Positions 1-9,852 are shown, numbered from the stretch's first letter. The stretch: 64,000 bases of DNA from G963678255 sp963678255 (GCA_963678255.2 CAXXTW010000001.1:1054001-1118000), one strand, 5' to 3'. The notes: generated from the letters alone by a model not told the origin. Numbers and translations are program-made.

Positions 1-270
1 TTTATTGGTGGAATAGTATTTGCCTTAATTTTTTCCTATATCAGTACTCTGATTTTTCCTGCTCACATATCTATTAAATCAGCAATTTTTATTGGGTTAA
101 CTGTAGGGATAATAGGTCAGTTTGGAGATTTGTTTGAGTCAGTATTGAAACGAGATTTTGGGGTGAAAGACAGTTCACATCTCATTCCTGGGCATGGTGG
201 AATATTGGATCGTTTTGACAGTTTAATAATATCGGCACCAATATTTTATTTTTTAATGTTATTATTTTAA
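1..270 (+). CDS. cdsA: Phosphatidate cytidylyltransferase, C-terminal part
   Basis: The frame is open from the first base to a TAA at 268-270, giving the last 89 residues of a membrane protein; the start lies outside the window. The product makes CDP-diacylglycerol from phosphatidic acid and CTP at the inner membrane, the entry step to phospholipids. The CdsA signature is intact: a Ser-x-x-Lys-Arg segment, then Lys-Asp-Ser-Ser, then Pro-Gly-His-Gly-Gly-x-x-Asp-Arg-x-Asp, the metal and substrate site. Hydrophobic helices flank it. The next gene follows after 10 bases, so they are probably co-transcribed. A phosphatidylserine decarboxylase of the same lipid pathway lies at 43156-44106. Confidence 0.93.
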   Translation, partial: FIGGIVFALIFSYISTLIFPAHISIKSAIFIGLTVGIIGQFGDLFESVLKRDFGVKDSSHLIPGHGGILDRFDSLIISAPIFYFLMLLF

Positions 271-280
271 AGGAGAAATC

Positions 281-1840
281 ATGAAATTTAAAAATATATT
301 TTCTTTAGTACTTTTAGTCATTTTTACTTCTTTAAGTTTATATTCTATCAATATGAATTTATTTAAAAAAGATATACCTACTGACACAAAAGAGTCAGAA
401 GAGGAATTAGCCGTAGATTCGTTGTATCAAATTATTGAATATCAGGATGTAAGAATAGATTCGATGCAGTCAGTGATAGATAGTTTATTATGTTTAGTTG
501 ATTCATTAAGTCAGCAAAGCGAGATTACCGAAGATCAATATAGCGAAGGTTATCATTTTGAATTACCAGAAAAGTACAGTTTTTGTGGACGAGAAGTAGA
601 TTTGAAGAATGAGAGAATTCGTAGTAAACTTCAAACCATTTTAGATTATGAAATCAAGAAAGCATATAAATTTATCCCTCGAAGCACAACATATTTTCCC
701 TATTTTGATTCAGTGATTTCAACCTATGATCTTCATCCAGATATTAAGTATTTAGCTGTAGCTGAGAGTTATTTAAGCTATATGGCATATTCAAGTGTAG
801 GAGCTGCAGGTATATGGCAATTTATGCCAGGTACAGCCAAGATGTTTAATTTAACAATAAATGATTATCTTGATGAAAGAAGAAATGTATTAAAGGCTAC
901 TGATGCAGCATGCAGATATTTGATTAATAGCAATAATTATTTATCTCAAAAGGGCATCAATGATTGGTTATTGGTTTTAGCCAGTTATAACGCAGGCATG
1001 GGCAATATTACCAAGGTGGTCAGTGAACAGAATGCGAATGATTTTTTTTCATTGATCATGCGACATGATGAGACAAATGATTATATTTGGAGAGCAATAG
1101 CCATCAAGATAATCTTTGAACATGAAGAAGAAATTTTTGGGAAAGCTTTTAACAGAGACCCCAATATTTTAGAGAGTAATTATGTAGCCGAGGTAAAATT
1201 AAACGGTTATCATGAGTTAAATGATTGGGCAGCAGCTCAAGGGACGAACATTAGTAAGGTATGGGAATTGAATCCATGGATAAAGATCTCAAAAAAAAGA
1301 GTAGGTCGTTATTCAAAACTGAATAAATTAATTTTACCTCCAGGCGAATACAAGATATTAATTCCTCGTGATGCAATGGCAGACAGCATAAAAGTAGCTC
1401 AAGTGGAGTATGTCTTTTTACAGAAATCATCAGCTCCAGCAACTAAAACAGATTATATAACTCATAAAGTTAAAAAAGGAGAGACATTAACACTCATTGC
1501 AAAGAAATATGGTGTGACCATCTCTCAGATAAAACAATGGAATCATATCAGAAGAAATAAATTAAAAAGCGGGATGCGCTTAAAAATCAACCGAGAAGTT
1601 TATCAGGATTCTTTAGCCACAGATACAGAGATTGTAAAAAATGCAACAGATAAACCTAATAATTCATTAGTTAAACAGAAGCAAACATACATTGTAAAAA
1701 GCGGAGACACTATCTCTAAAATATCCAGAAAGATAGGGATATCTCAGGAAGATTTGATTGAAAAGAATGGATTAAAAACAAAAAAAGTAAAAGGCGCAAT
1801 TTTAGTGAATATTCAAAAGGGACAGGTATTATATTACTAA
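281..1840 (+). CDS. Membrane-bound lytic transglycosylase with two LysM domains (MltD-like)
   Basis: This is a 519-residue exported enzyme that cleaves peptidoglycan between MurNAc and GlcNAc. Residues 1-22 are a hydrophobic export signal; a Ser/Asp/Gln-rich stretch follows at about 45-85. The SLT (goose-lysozyme-like) domain spans about 145-250, with catalytic Glu162 in the Ala-Val-Ala-Glu-Ser motif, the Gly-Ile-Trp-Gln-Phe-Met-Pro block at 177-183, and Ser-Tyr-Asn-Ala-Gly at 235-239. LysM repeats lie at about 393-438 and 469-511 and would anchor it to the wall. An AGGAG ribosome site at 271-275 fixes the start. The stop overlaps the rimI start by one base. The domain order matches MltD, but no lipobox is seen. 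Confidence 0.92.
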   Translation: MKFKNIFSLVLLVIFTSLSLYSINMNLFKKDIPTDTKESEEELAVDSLYQIIEYQDVRIDSMQSVIDSLLCLVDSLSQQSEITEDQYSEGYHFELPEKYSFCGREVDLKNERIRSKLQTILDYEIKKAYKFIPRSTTYFPYFDSVISTYDLHPDIKYLAVAESYLSYMAYSSVGAAGIWQFMPGTAKMFNLTINDYLDERRNVLKATDAACRYLINSNNYLSQKGINDWLLVLASYNAGMGNITKVVSEQNANDFFSLIMRHDETNDYIWRAIAIKIIFEHEEEIFGKAFNRDPNILESNYVAEVKLNGYHELNDWAAAQGTNISKVWELNPWIKISKKRVGRYSKLNKLILPPGEYKILIPRDAMADSIKVAQVEYVFLQKSSAPATKTDYITHKVKKGETLTLIAKKYGVTISQIKQWNHIRRNKLKSGMRLKINREVYQDSLATDTEIVKNATDKPNNSLVKQKQTYIVKSGDTISKISRKIGISQEDLIEKNGLKTKKVKGAILVNIQKGQVLYY

Positions 1841-2289
1841 TGAATTTAACAAGGCAGATGATAGAAGAAGACTTAGAAGCAGTATATCAGATAGAATTGG
1901 AGAATGAATTTGATACATGGCCATTTTCTGCTTTCAAAATTGCTTTTAGTATGGAAGATTCTTATGTTATGATTCATCCAGAAACCTTTGCAATAATTGG
2001 TTTTCTTTTTGGTTATCAATCATTAGATGAGTTTAATATTAGTAATGTAGCAATAAGTAAGTCATATCATAACCAAGGATTTGGCAGTCAAATAATGGAA
2101 TATGTAATTAATAAAAAAGTAAAAGAAGGATCAAACAAGTTTTTCTTAGAGGTAAGAGTAACAAATCAGGTTGCTATTCATCTATATGAGAAATTTGGTT
2201 TTAAAAAGCTCTATATTCGTAGAGAGTACTATCAGAATCCTATTGAAGATGCTCAGGTGATGGGGCTTCTTTTAGCAGAGGAGATATAA
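1840..2289 (+). CDS. rimI: Ribosomal protein S18 alanine N-acetyltransferase (GNAT family)
   Basis: This 149-residue GNAT enzyme probably acetylates the N-terminal alanine of ribosomal protein S18. The acetyl-CoA loop is Gln-Gly-Phe-Gly at 79-82. Glu104 sits in the Glu-Val-Arg-x-x-Asn block where RimI keeps its catalytic glutamate. The C-terminus has the RimI-type Tyr-Tyr-x-Asn-Pro-x-Glu-Asp-Ala-x-Val-Met pattern. The ATG shares a base with the upstream stop, and the next gene begins on the base after this stop, so translation is probably coupled. Another GNAT acetylating a different protein cannot be ruled out. Confidence 0.8.
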   Translation: MNLTRQMIEEDLEAVYQIELENEFDTWPFSAFKIAFSMEDSYVMIHPETFAIIGFLFGYQSLDEFNISNVAISKSYHNQGFGSQIMEYVINKKVKEGSNKFFLEVRVTNQVAIHLYEKFGFKKLYIRREYYQNPIEDAQVMGLLLAEEI

Positions 2290-3888
2290 ATGATGAAGTA
2301 TGATTTTTTAGTCATTGGTTCAGGAGTCGCAGGATTAGTCTATGCATTAGAAGTAGCAAAACTTGGGAGAGTCGCTATTATTTCTAAGAAGAAACTGAAT
2401 GATTGCAATTCAGACTATGCTCAGGGAGGTATTGCCGCCGTTTTGGATGATCATGATAGTTATGAATCTCATATTCAAGATACATTTAAAGCAGGAGTAG
2501 AATTAGGAAAGATTCCGATTATAAAAACAATTGTTGAAGAAGGACCCTCAGCCATAGAATATTTAATAAAATGTGGGACAAAGTTTACAGTAAAGAATCC
2601 TCTATTAGACAGATCTTTAGAGAATCTATCACTAACCAGAGAAGGTGGTCATTCAGAGCAAAGAGTAGCTTATGCTGCCGATTCAACTGGGCATGAAATC
2701 ATGCAAGCGTTGATTGAGACTTGTGAGAAGAATAAAAATATAGATATTTTTGAAGATCATTTAGCTGTAGATCTGATAACTCAGCATCATATTCCTCAAA
2801 CAGATGGATTCATACCTAGGATTACCTGTTGGGGAGCCTATGTATTAAATTCAAATACAAATCAGATAATCACTTTTGTTGCCAATAAGACAATGCTAGC
2901 AACTGGTGGTGCTTCACAGGTATATTCTCATAATACTAATCCTGAGGTAGCAACAGGTGATGGGATTGCCATGGCAAAACTAGCAGGAGCGCGAGTAGTA
3001 AATATGGAGTTTATTCAGTTTCATCCAACAGCCTTTTATAATTCAGATGGTCAGACATTTTTGATTACAGAAGCATTAAGAGGAGAAGGGGCAATTTTAA
3101 GACTTCAAGATGGCAGTACTTTTATGGAAAACTATCATGATTTAGGAAGTTTAGCCCCCCGAGATGTAGTTTCCAGAGCCATAGATTATGAATTAAAAAA
3201 GAGAGATGAGAAATTTGTTTTTTTAGATGCCACGAAAGTAGATCATAACAAATTAAGAAATCATTTCCCCTATATAGATAAGAAATGTCAGAAAAGAGGA
3301 ATAGATTTTACAAAAGATTATATACCTGTAGCACCAGCAGCCCATTATTTTTGTGGTGGGATATTAACAACAATAGATGGCATAACAGATATACAGAATT
3401 TGTTTGCAGCAGGTGAAGTGGCTTGTACAGGTTTGCATGGCGCAAATCGTTTAGCGTCAAATTCACTATTGGAAGCTATAGTAGTCGCTTTCAGAGCTGG
3501 AAATCATATTTCAAATAAAGAGAAAGTTGAGTTCCCAGAAATACCGGAATGGCGTGAGATTGGGCTTTTTAATGAAAATGAGTGGGTCGTAATATCCCAT
3601 AATCGAGAGATCTTAAAGCATACCATGCAGAATTATGTTGGGATAACACGATCCAGAAGGCTTTTAAAGTATGCACAGACACGCATAGAATCAATTTATC
3701 ACGAGATAGATAATTTTTATCATCATAACAGCATACGCAAAGAAGTTGTAGAAACAAGAAATATAGCAATAATTGCAAAATTAATTGTAGCTTCAGCTCT
3801 CTTAAGAAAAGAGAGCCGTGGTTTACATTATGTTTTGGATTACTTAGAAAAATCGGATGAATTTTATAAAAAAGATACCATAATATAA
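2290..3888 (+). CDS. nadB: L-aspartate oxidase
   Basis: This 532-residue flavoenzyme oxidises L-aspartate to iminoaspartate, the first step of de novo NAD synthesis. The FAD-binding Gly-Ser-Gly-Val-Ala-Gly loop is at about 10-15, and the Asp-Tyr-Ala-Gln-Gly-Gly-Ile-Ala-Ala segment of the succinate dehydrogenase/NadB flavoprotein family follows at about 42-50. The His-Pro-Thr-Ala-Phe block and the C-terminal Arg-Glu-Ser-Arg-Gly-Leu-His-Tyr motif favour NadB over fumarate reductase. Two ATGs stand in tandem; an AGAGGAG site 7 bases upstream favours the first. No nadA or nadC is in the window. It follows rimI without a gap. Confidence 0.93.
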   Translation: MMKYDFLVIGSGVAGLVYALEVAKLGRVAIISKKKLNDCNSDYAQGGIAAVLDDHDSYESHIQDTFKAGVELGKIPIIKTIVEEGPSAIEYLIKCGTKFTVKNPLLDRSLENLSLTREGGHSEQRVAYAADSTGHEIMQALIETCEKNKNIDIFEDHLAVDLITQHHIPQTDGFIPRITCWGAYVLNSNTNQIITFVANKTMLATGGASQVYSHNTNPEVATGDGIAMAKLAGARVVNMEFIQFHPTAFYNSDGQTFLITEALRGEGAILRLQDGSTFMENYHDLGSLAPRDVVSRAIDYELKKRDEKFVFLDATKVDHNKLRNHFPYIDKKCQKRGIDFTKDYIPVAPAAHYFCGGILTTIDGITDIQNLFAAGEVACTGLHGANRLASNSLLEAIVVAFRAGNHISNKEKVEFPEIPEWREIGLFNENEWVVISHNREILKHTMQNYVGITRSRRLLKYAQTRIESIYHEIDNFYHHNSIRKEVVETRNIAIIAKLIVASALLRKESRGLHYVLDYLEKSDEFYKKDTII

Positions 3889-3947
3889 TTGGCATTTAAT
3901 TTGCATTAAAATCATTGGTGATTATATTATTATCGAAAGGAAGTTAG

Positions 3948-4571
3948 ATGAAATCATTATTTATCACCTTCGAAGGGATAGAGGGTTGTGGAAAATCAAC
4001 TCAATCAATTTTACTAAATTCTTTTCTATTAGAAGAAGGTTTTGAAGTTTTATTAACTCGTGAACCTGGAGGTCCATTAATCAGTGAAAAGATCAGGCAT
4101 CTACTTTTAGCTCCTGAACACAAGATGATGTTACCTGAAACAGAAATTCTTCTATATATGGCATCAAGATCACAGCATACTGGTGAATGGATAATCCCCG
4201 CACTAAAAGCTGAAAAAATAGTTATTTGTGATAGATATTATGATTCGACTTATGCATATCAGGGGGCAGCAAGGTCTATAGACTCAGCAACTATTAGCAC
4301 TTTGATCGATTTTTCTACATTCAAGCTTGTGCCAGATATTACTTTTTTGATTGATATCCCAGTTGAGACGAGTGTACAAAGAATAAAGCATAAAAAATTA
4401 GATAGATTGGAGCTCGAGCCAAATGAATTTCATGATAAAGTTCGAGAAGGTTTTTTAGAATTAGCTGAAAAAGAAAAACAGAGAGTATATAAAATTGATG
4501 GATTAGATTCAGTAGAAAATATACATGAGATAATAAAACAGATTGTTTTATCTAAAATTAGGAGAGTATAA
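3948..4571 (+). CDS. tmk: Thymidylate kinase
   Basis: The 207-residue product phosphorylates dTMP to dTDP with ATP, an essential cytosolic step for DNA synthesis. The P-loop Gly-Ile-Glu-Gly-Cys-Gly-Lys-Ser-Thr covers residues 10-18. The Arg-Glu-Pro-Gly-Gly dTMP-binding motif and the Asp-Arg-Tyr-Tyr-Asp-Ser motif are present. Length is normal for bacterial Tmk. A GAAAGGAAG ribosome site lies just upstream. The downstream protease gene begins one base after this stop, so the two are likely one transcript. Confidence 0.96.
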   Translation: MKSLFITFEGIEGCGKSTQSILLNSFLLEEGFEVLLTREPGGPLISEKIRHLLLAPEHKMMLPETEILLYMASRSQHTGEWIIPALKAEKIVICDRYYDSTYAYQGAARSIDSATISTLIDFSTFKLVPDITFLIDIPVETSVQRIKHKKLDRLELEPNEFHDKVREGFLELAEKEKQRVYKIDGLDSVENIHEIIKQIVLSKIRRV

Positions 4572-4572
4572 T

Positions 4573-6183
4573 ATGAAAATCTTAAGAGCAAACAAAATAT
4601 TGTTTACTTCGATTCTAGTTGTTTGGTTTTTTGTTGGGACATTAGTATTTAATTATACAATTGGCCATGCAGAAAATGATATTGATCAGGCACAGTTTGT
4701 TAAATATATGAAATTATTCCGTGACGTATTGGTTATGGTCAAGCAATATCATGTGGATAATGTTAAAATAGATGAATTAGTAGAGTATGCAATCAATGGA
4801 ATGCTAGAAGATGTTGATCCACATACAAACTTCTTCAAGCCAGATGATTTTAAAGATTTTCAATCCAATACGATGGGAGAATTTGGTGGATTGGGGATAA
4901 CTATTGATAAACAAGAAGACTATATAACCGTTGTCTCTCCGATTGAAGGAACCCCTGCTTATAAGATGGGTATTCAGGCTGGAGATAAGATCGTTAAAGT
5001 AGATGGTACGAGTGTTGTTGGTATGAGTACGGAAGATGTTATTAAAAGAATGCGTGGAGATAAAGGTAGTAAGGTGTTAATTTCTATCATGAGACCTGGG
5101 ACAAAGGATCTTTTGGATTTTAACATCATAAGAGATATAATAAAAATAAAAAGCATTCCATATTCATTTAAGTTAGATAATGGTGTGGGCTATATAAGAA
5201 TAAGACAATTTAATGCCAATACTTCAACAGAATTAAGAGAATCTCTCGATAAATTAGAAAAAGAAGGCATCAAAGGGTTACTAATAGATCTGAGATTTAA
5301 TCCTGGCGGATTGTTAAATGAAGCGATAGATACAGTTAATGAATTTATTGGTGGGGACAAACTTGTAGTTTTTACAAAAGGACGTGTTCCTCAATTTAAT
5401 CAGGAATATTATACGAAATATAATAGAATGAGATCTGGATATCCAGTTGTAGTATTAATAAATGAAGCAAGCGCAAGTGCTTCAGAAATTTTTGCTGGAT
5501 CATTACAAGATTGGGATAAGGGTTTAATTGTGGGTAAAACATCATTTGGTAAAGGATCAGTACAGCAAATGTTTCCTCTTTCTGATGGTTATGGAATCAA
5601 AATAACCATATCGAAATATTTTATCAAATCTGGACGTGGTATTCATAAAGAGATTAATGACAAACTATTAAGAGGTAAGCAAGTCAGTGTAGAAGAAAAA
5701 GCTAAGATGGATGAAGAAGCAAAAGCTAAAATCTTTAAAACTGTCAATGGCAGAACGGTCTATGGTGGTGGCGGAATTACACCAGATGTAGAAATTGATC
5801 AAGATCGCTTAACCAAGCTTGAGATGGAGATCAGGCGCTTAAATCTTGTCTTTGATTTTACAGTAGATTATGTTAGCAAGAATAAAGAAAAAATTAAAGA
5901 AGATTTCATAGCAGATGAAAAATTAATAAATGATTTTCTGGTGTATTCAAAAGAAAAAGGTTTGAAATACGAAAAAACTGATTTAGATAGTGCTCATACT
6001 TTTATAAAAGCATCATTAACCAGTGGAATACTAGAAAAGAAGTATGGAGAAATTGCTGGTTATAAAGCTTCACTTCCTATTGATCGTCAATTGACAGATA
6101 CTTTTGCCATATTTGAAAGATGTAAAACTTTAGAAGACATGTTCAATTATGCAGAACAACAGAATAAAAATAAGAAGAGATAA
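4573..6183 (+). CDS. C-terminal processing peptidase (S41 family, PDZ domain)
   Basis: This is a 536-residue secreted or membrane-anchored serine protease of the CtpA/Prc group, which trims C-termini of envelope proteins. It has an N-terminal hydrophobic anchor at about 8-28, a PDZ domain at about 95-185 and the S41 catalytic domain at about 195-370. The Ser/Lys pair appears to be Ser302 in the Ser-Ala-Ser-Ala-Ser-Glu run and Lys327 in Phe-Gly-Lys-Gly-Ser-Val. An in-frame ATG at 4543 inside tmk was not used, because GGAGAG at 4561-4566 is spaced correctly for the ATG at 4573. The extended C-terminal region of about 150 residues is unassigned. Confidence 0.93.
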   Translation: MKILRANKILFTSILVVWFFVGTLVFNYTIGHAENDIDQAQFVKYMKLFRDVLVMVKQYHVDNVKIDELVEYAINGMLEDVDPHTNFFKPDDFKDFQSNTMGEFGGLGITIDKQEDYITVVSPIEGTPAYKMGIQAGDKIVKVDGTSVVGMSTEDVIKRMRGDKGSKVLISIMRPGTKDLLDFNIIRDIIKIKSIPYSFKLDNGVGYIRIRQFNANTSTELRESLDKLEKEGIKGLLIDLRFNPGGLLNEAIDTVNEFIGGDKLVVFTKGRVPQFNQEYYTKYNRMRSGYPVVVLINEASASASEIFAGSLQDWDKGLIVGKTSFGKGSVQQMFPLSDGYGIKITISKYFIKSGRGIHKEINDKLLRGKQVSVEEKAKMDEEAKAKIFKTVNGRTVYGGGGITPDVEIDQDRLTKLEMEIRRLNLVFDFTVDYVSKNKEKIKEDFIADEKLINDFLVYSKEKGLKYEKTDLDSAHTFIKASLTSGILEKKYGEIAGYKASLPIDRQLTDTFAIFERCKTLEDMFNYAEQQNKNKKR

Positions 6184-6190
6184 AAAACGC

Positions 6191-6221
6191 TTGACATAAA
6201 AAGGTGAAGCAGGAATATAGA
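6191..6221 (+). promoter_or_regulatory. Sigma-70-type promoter for tRNA-Arg
   Basis: A perfect TTGACA at 6191-6196 is followed after 19 bases by TATAGA at 6216-6221 (or AATATA at 17 bases). Transcription would begin near 6228, about 10 bases before the tRNA. Confidence 0.6.
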
Positions 6222-6238
6222 CTCATAGTTTGTGTAAT

Positions 6239-6315
6239 GCGCCCGTCGCTCAATTGGATAGAGCATCTGACTACGGATCAGAAGGTTTGGGGTTCGAATC
6301 CCTACGGGCGTGCCA
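6239..6315 (+). tRNA. tRNA-Arg (anticodon ACG)
   Basis: This is a complete cloverleaf with an encoded CCA. The acceptor arm GCGCCCG pairs with CGGGCGT with one G-U at the end. The D loop contains the AATTGGATA pattern, and the T loop is GGTTCGAATCC. The anticodon stem TCTGA/TCAGA closes the loop CTACGGA, giving anticodon ACG. In bacteria this A34 is converted to inosine by TadA, and a tadA gene lies at 55458-55928. Confidence 0.97.
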
Positions 6316-6409
6316 TTTCGATATCATATAGTGTATCTATAAAGAGTTTGATCAATCAAGACTTCTTTGGCTTAGTAAAAGCAATTACAAAATCGATCAC
6401 AAGTTTGTT

Positions 6410-6436
6410 AAAGACCGAATTTATTCGGTCTTTTTT
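6410..6436 (+). terminator. Intrinsic terminator after tRNA-Arg
   Basis: An 11-bp perfect stem, AAAGACCGAAT with ATTCGGTCTTT, has a two-base loop and runs into a T tract. It ends the tRNA transcript about 95 bases past its CCA. Confidence 0.85.
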
Positions 6437-6484
6437 AATGTTAAATTTTAAGTAATTGAAGAATCATTATTTTTAGTTCTACAG

Positions 6485-6516
6485 AAAAAAGAAAGGCACA
6501 ATTTCTCATGCCTTTC
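6485..6516 (-). terminator. Intrinsic terminator of the M6-like protease gene
   Basis: The inverted repeat GAAAGGCA/TGCCTTTC (6491-6498 with 6509-6516) is followed, in minus-strand direction, by six T residues (the A run at 6485-6490). It lies about 50 bases past the stop of the minus-strand protease gene. Confidence 0.8.
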
Positions 6517-6568
6517 ATAAACTAGCATAAATTATTTAAAGCTTTTTATTATTTCTAATCATTTAACA

Positions 6569-9553
6569 CTATTTTAATAACATGATTTTCTTGGTGGTAG
6601 CATACTTTCCTGCTATCATTCTTACGAAGTAGATACCAGAAGCTACCCTATTACCTGTATCATTATTTCCATTCCACAGTAAATGATAGATCCCTGCTGG
6701 TTTGTTTTCAGAAATCAGATTTCTGACTTTTCTTCCTTTTATATCATAAACTGAGATTTGTATTTTTTCGTTGTTAAGTAAACTATAGGATATAATTGTG
6801 GAAGGGTTAAATGGATTGGGATAAATAGATTCTAATGCTGTAATGACTGGAATACCTGGTACAATTGAGTTATCATCCTTAGAAAAAATGGTCATTATAG
6901 GACCATAGTTGTTGACCCCACCATTCATGTTTTTTGACTGTAACCAGTAATAATATGTTCCAGAGCTTTCTAGAGTGTCAGCATAACTATAATTTTTTTC
7001 ATTGGAAGTATTTGTCCCAGCAATAAGAGGGCTCACTGCGATAGCGCTATTAACTTGGTTAACAGAATTACGATAGATAGAAAATCCAATTAGTGATGTT
7101 TCAGATTGTGTAATCCAATTAATCCTGACATATTGATTTGCAGTTGGTATTGCAGTAAAACTACTTAATTCTATAGGAAGCGTTTCATCTTGGACTGTTG
7201 AAAATGTCCATATAGGACAATCTATTGCTTCTCCATATCCATTATAAGGTACGACTTTCCAGAAATATGCGGTATTAAAAGATAATTCAGGACTATAAGT
7301 CGTGACATTTTCTACATCAATTCCATTTAAAAGATTATTAGGTGGATTATTTGTTCCAAGATATAATCTATAACCTGTTGGATCAGCTCCACCATTTTCC
7401 CAATTTAAAGAAGCAGTTCGAGAAATATCTGTTGTAGAATTGGCAGGAGCAGGATTGATCGCACAATTAGGAGTAGTACCTAAAGATGTTCTGGTAATAG
7501 AAATATCATCAAGGATCATACTAGAGCCATTTCCACTGATTGCCTGAAAGATAACATATTTATATCCAGTTGTTTCAAAATTTAAATCATAAGAATATTG
7601 ATACCATCCATTAGCACCAACAGTTGGTGAAAGATTTGAGCTCCTATTGATTGTTCCGAGTAATACAGGTGTACCTGTTAAATCATTGCTTGTATTTGTA
7701 TAGACTAAGATTCTGTCTGGAATTGTTGGGTTTGTTGAAAATCTAAACATCCAAAAGGATAAAGAATAAGTATATAATGTTGTACTAGAAATGTTTATTT
7801 TTGGAGTTGCAATTATTGCACTTGATCCAGAAGCTGCATTAAAACTGTCATATTTAAGCATTTGACTATTGCTGTGAGGAGAATACACTCCTGTAGTTAC
7901 ACGATCAAATCCATAATTTCCAGTTAGAATCGCAGTTGACCAACCATCAGAAGGATAATAAACACCTTCTAAATCTTCAATAACTGGATTAATAGTAAAA
8001 TCAATGATTCCTTCAGGTTCAGGACCTTTATAAAAGTTTATTGTTTCTCCAGCAGAACCTATATGATATAGAGATAATCCTCCAGCAGATCCATCTTGTA
8101 AAAAAGGAGATGGGCTGGTCATGTCATTAATTTTTGTACGACTGCTATCCAAACTGAAGTAAGCATTATCAGTCGTCCCATTGATAGAATTTGTTCCACC
8201 TGGACGATATACATATAATTCGTCCGGAGGTCCAACAGCATTTCCATTGCCAGCTAGAGTGTTCACTCTCCAAACAATTAGCCCTGAACCGGGTAATGAA
8301 CTTTCAAAAGTGCCAGTCTTTTTTCTATATTCAACGATATAATATTCAGATGCTGAATTTGGTGAATCAATTCTATACACTTGATCATTTGTAAATGTAG
8401 AGGGATTGAGAGTATATAGTTGATCTGCTGTTATTGTGGGGATGCTTGTAATCCATCCACCATATTTCCACTTCATGTATGAATTCATATGTTGAGGAGG
8501 ATTTTGATTGGAATCCATAATATCCCATTTACCAGCTGGGTTGATACCATTTGAGTTGTAATGGTAAAGATCAGGCGCTCCTAAAGTATGAAAAAATTCA
8601 TGACACATAACCCCATTTCCACTGGAGACTAAATGTTCTTGTAACTGAAAATTGTAATCATAAACTCGTTTACCTCGAATATTGGCTATGTAACTAGATA
8701 ATGTCCAGCGATGAGGCCATAGAAGATCACTCCATCCATCTGTATTACCTTTTATAATATAAGTAACATTATCAACTTTTCCATTATTATCTGCATCAAT
8801 ATTTAAATCTGCAGGAACCATTAAGGCTATATAATTGCTGGCATCTCTTAATAAGGCATGCTCACGAAGTCTGCTTTCTGTGTCACCATCATAACCTATG
8901 GTATTAGTTACCTCGTTGAAAGGTCTAAAATAGTCTCTGGGATGACTGTCTTGGTAAGAAACAACTATTCCTGCTGAGGGTTCTGGATAAAAAGGCGATT
9001 GTACAGTTAGAGTTCCATAGCTGACTTCTGAAAAATAGTTGGTCATAGAATTATACCCTGATGTTGAGTTGTTGCATAGATTGTCATATGTGTCAATATT
9101 ATCTTCAAACTCATCATCATCGCTAAATCTAACAAAAACTACAAGATTGTAAACTATTCCAGAAGTGGGAGCATTTTTTGATCCTGATTTAATATTTCTT
9201 TGAGTTCTCTTTAATTTATAATCCTTTTCTGAAATATTGATTCCAGGTACGAGCCCTTTACTTTGAGGATTACCTCTCCCTGCTATGATATTACCTGCAA
9301 TTACCTCATCTCCATTTTTCTCTGCATAAACATAATAACCTGTTGTTGGTGATTGAATTATGGTATAATTGTTGGTATCGTGTAACCAATTATGAAATTC
9401 ATCTCCACTGGCAAAACAATCTAATTCGCTCCCATTTGGTTGGGTCACTCGAATAGGATTATTAATGATATAGGCTCCCCATAAGAAATTAGCAATTAAT
9501 ATCATTAATCCTAACAGACATATCCGTTGATTTTGTCCTTTAAAAATATTCAT
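6569..9553 (-). CDS. Secreted M6-like metalloprotease with FlgD-type C-terminal sorting domain
   Basis: This 994-residue exported protein starts with a signal peptide (about 10-28). The zinc motif His318-Glu-Phe-Phe-His322 is followed by Leu-Gly-Ala-Pro-Asp-Leu-Tyr, the immune inhibitor A (M6) pattern. A beta-rich middle part resembles a carbohydrate-binding/MAM-like module (about 510-690), then fibronectin-type segments (about 700-890). The last 90 residues begin with Tyr-Pro-Asn-Pro-Phe-Asn-Pro and end in a short Lys-rich tail, the FlgD-Ig-like sorting domain of type IX secretion clients. It is a single gene, oriented opposite to its neighbours, with GAGGAAG upstream of the ATG. Its substrate is unknown; extracellular protein degradation is inferred. 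Confidence 0.88.
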   Translation of the reverse strand: MNIFKGQNQRICLLGLMILIANFLWGAYIINNPIRVTQPNGSELDCFASGDEFHNWLHDTNNYTIIQSPTTGYYVYAEKNGDEVIAGNIIAGRGNPQSKGLVPGINISEKDYKLKRTQRNIKSGSKNAPTSGIVYNLVVFVRFSDDDEFEDNIDTYDNLCNNSTSGYNSMTNYFSEVSYGTLTVQSPFYPEPSAGIVVSYQDSHPRDYFRPFNEVTNTIGYDGDTESRLREHALLRDASNYIALMVPADLNIDADNNGKVDNVTYIIKGNTDGWSDLLWPHRWTLSSYIANIRGKRVYDYNFQLQEHLVSSGNGVMCHEFFHTLGAPDLYHYNSNGINPAGKWDIMDSNQNPPQHMNSYMKWKYGGWITSIPTITADQLYTLNPSTFTNDQVYRIDSPNSASEYYIVEYRKKTGTFESSLPGSGLIVWRVNTLAGNGNAVGPPDELYVYRPGGTNSINGTTDNAYFSLDSSRTKINDMTSPSPFLQDGSAGGLSLYHIGSAGETINFYKGPEPEGIIDFTINPVIEDLEGVYYPSDGWSTAILTGNYGFDRVTTGVYSPHSNSQMLKYDSFNAASGSSAIIATPKINISSTTLYTYSLSFWMFRFSTNPTIPDRILVYTNTSNDLTGTPVLLGTINRSSNLSPTVGANGWYQYSYDLNFETTGYKYVIFQAISGNGSSMILDDISITRTSLGTTPNCAINPAPANSTTDISRTASLNWENGGADPTGYRLYLGTNNPPNNLLNGIDVENVTTYSPELSFNTAYFWKVVPYNGYGEAIDCPIWTFSTVQDETLPIELSSFTAIPTANQYVRINWITQSETSLIGFSIYRNSVNQVNSAIAVSPLIAGTNTSNEKNYSYADTLESSGTYYYWLQSKNMNGGVNNYGPIMTIFSKDDNSIVPGIPVITALESIYPNPFNPSTIISYSLLNNEKIQISVYDIKGRKVRNLISENKPAGIYHLLWNGNNDTGNRVASGIYFVRMIAGKYATTKKIMLLK

Positions 9554-9852
9554 ACGAACTTCCTCTTGTATTGATAGATAATCTTTCTAAAGATTTTTTA
9601 TTTTTTGTCAAATAATATAACGTTTTTATAACATTAATTTTTAAAATGAGGAATACTCAAAAAAATCGTTAGTTCTTTATATCTATCTTAATAGTATAAT
9701 TCTCAGAACATATAAATTTTGTATGATATTATTGTGATTTTTAATTTTATAATCGAACAAAGTATTCTTAAATATCATAAGAATAAATTAAACACTTTAA
9801 CTTTTTCCCAGTCATAGAATTATGGAAAGAATAAAAAAACTTACTTTTCCTT
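9554..9852. other. Intergenic region between two divergent genes
   Basis: This very AT-rich spacer of about 300 bases separates the minus-strand protease from dnaE. A TTGACA on the minus strand (9606-9611) could be a -35 box for the protease gene, but no convincing -10 lies at the right distance. I see no gene or RNA. Confidence 0.5.

Noticed and set aside
6204..6455. 83-residue plus-strand ORF
   Set aside because: It runs through the tRNA-Arg gene and its terminator; part of the peptide is just the translated tRNA.
8191..8394. Small ORF on the plus strand inside the M6-like protease gene
   Set aside because: It is antisense to a well-supported coding sequence with clear domain motifs.
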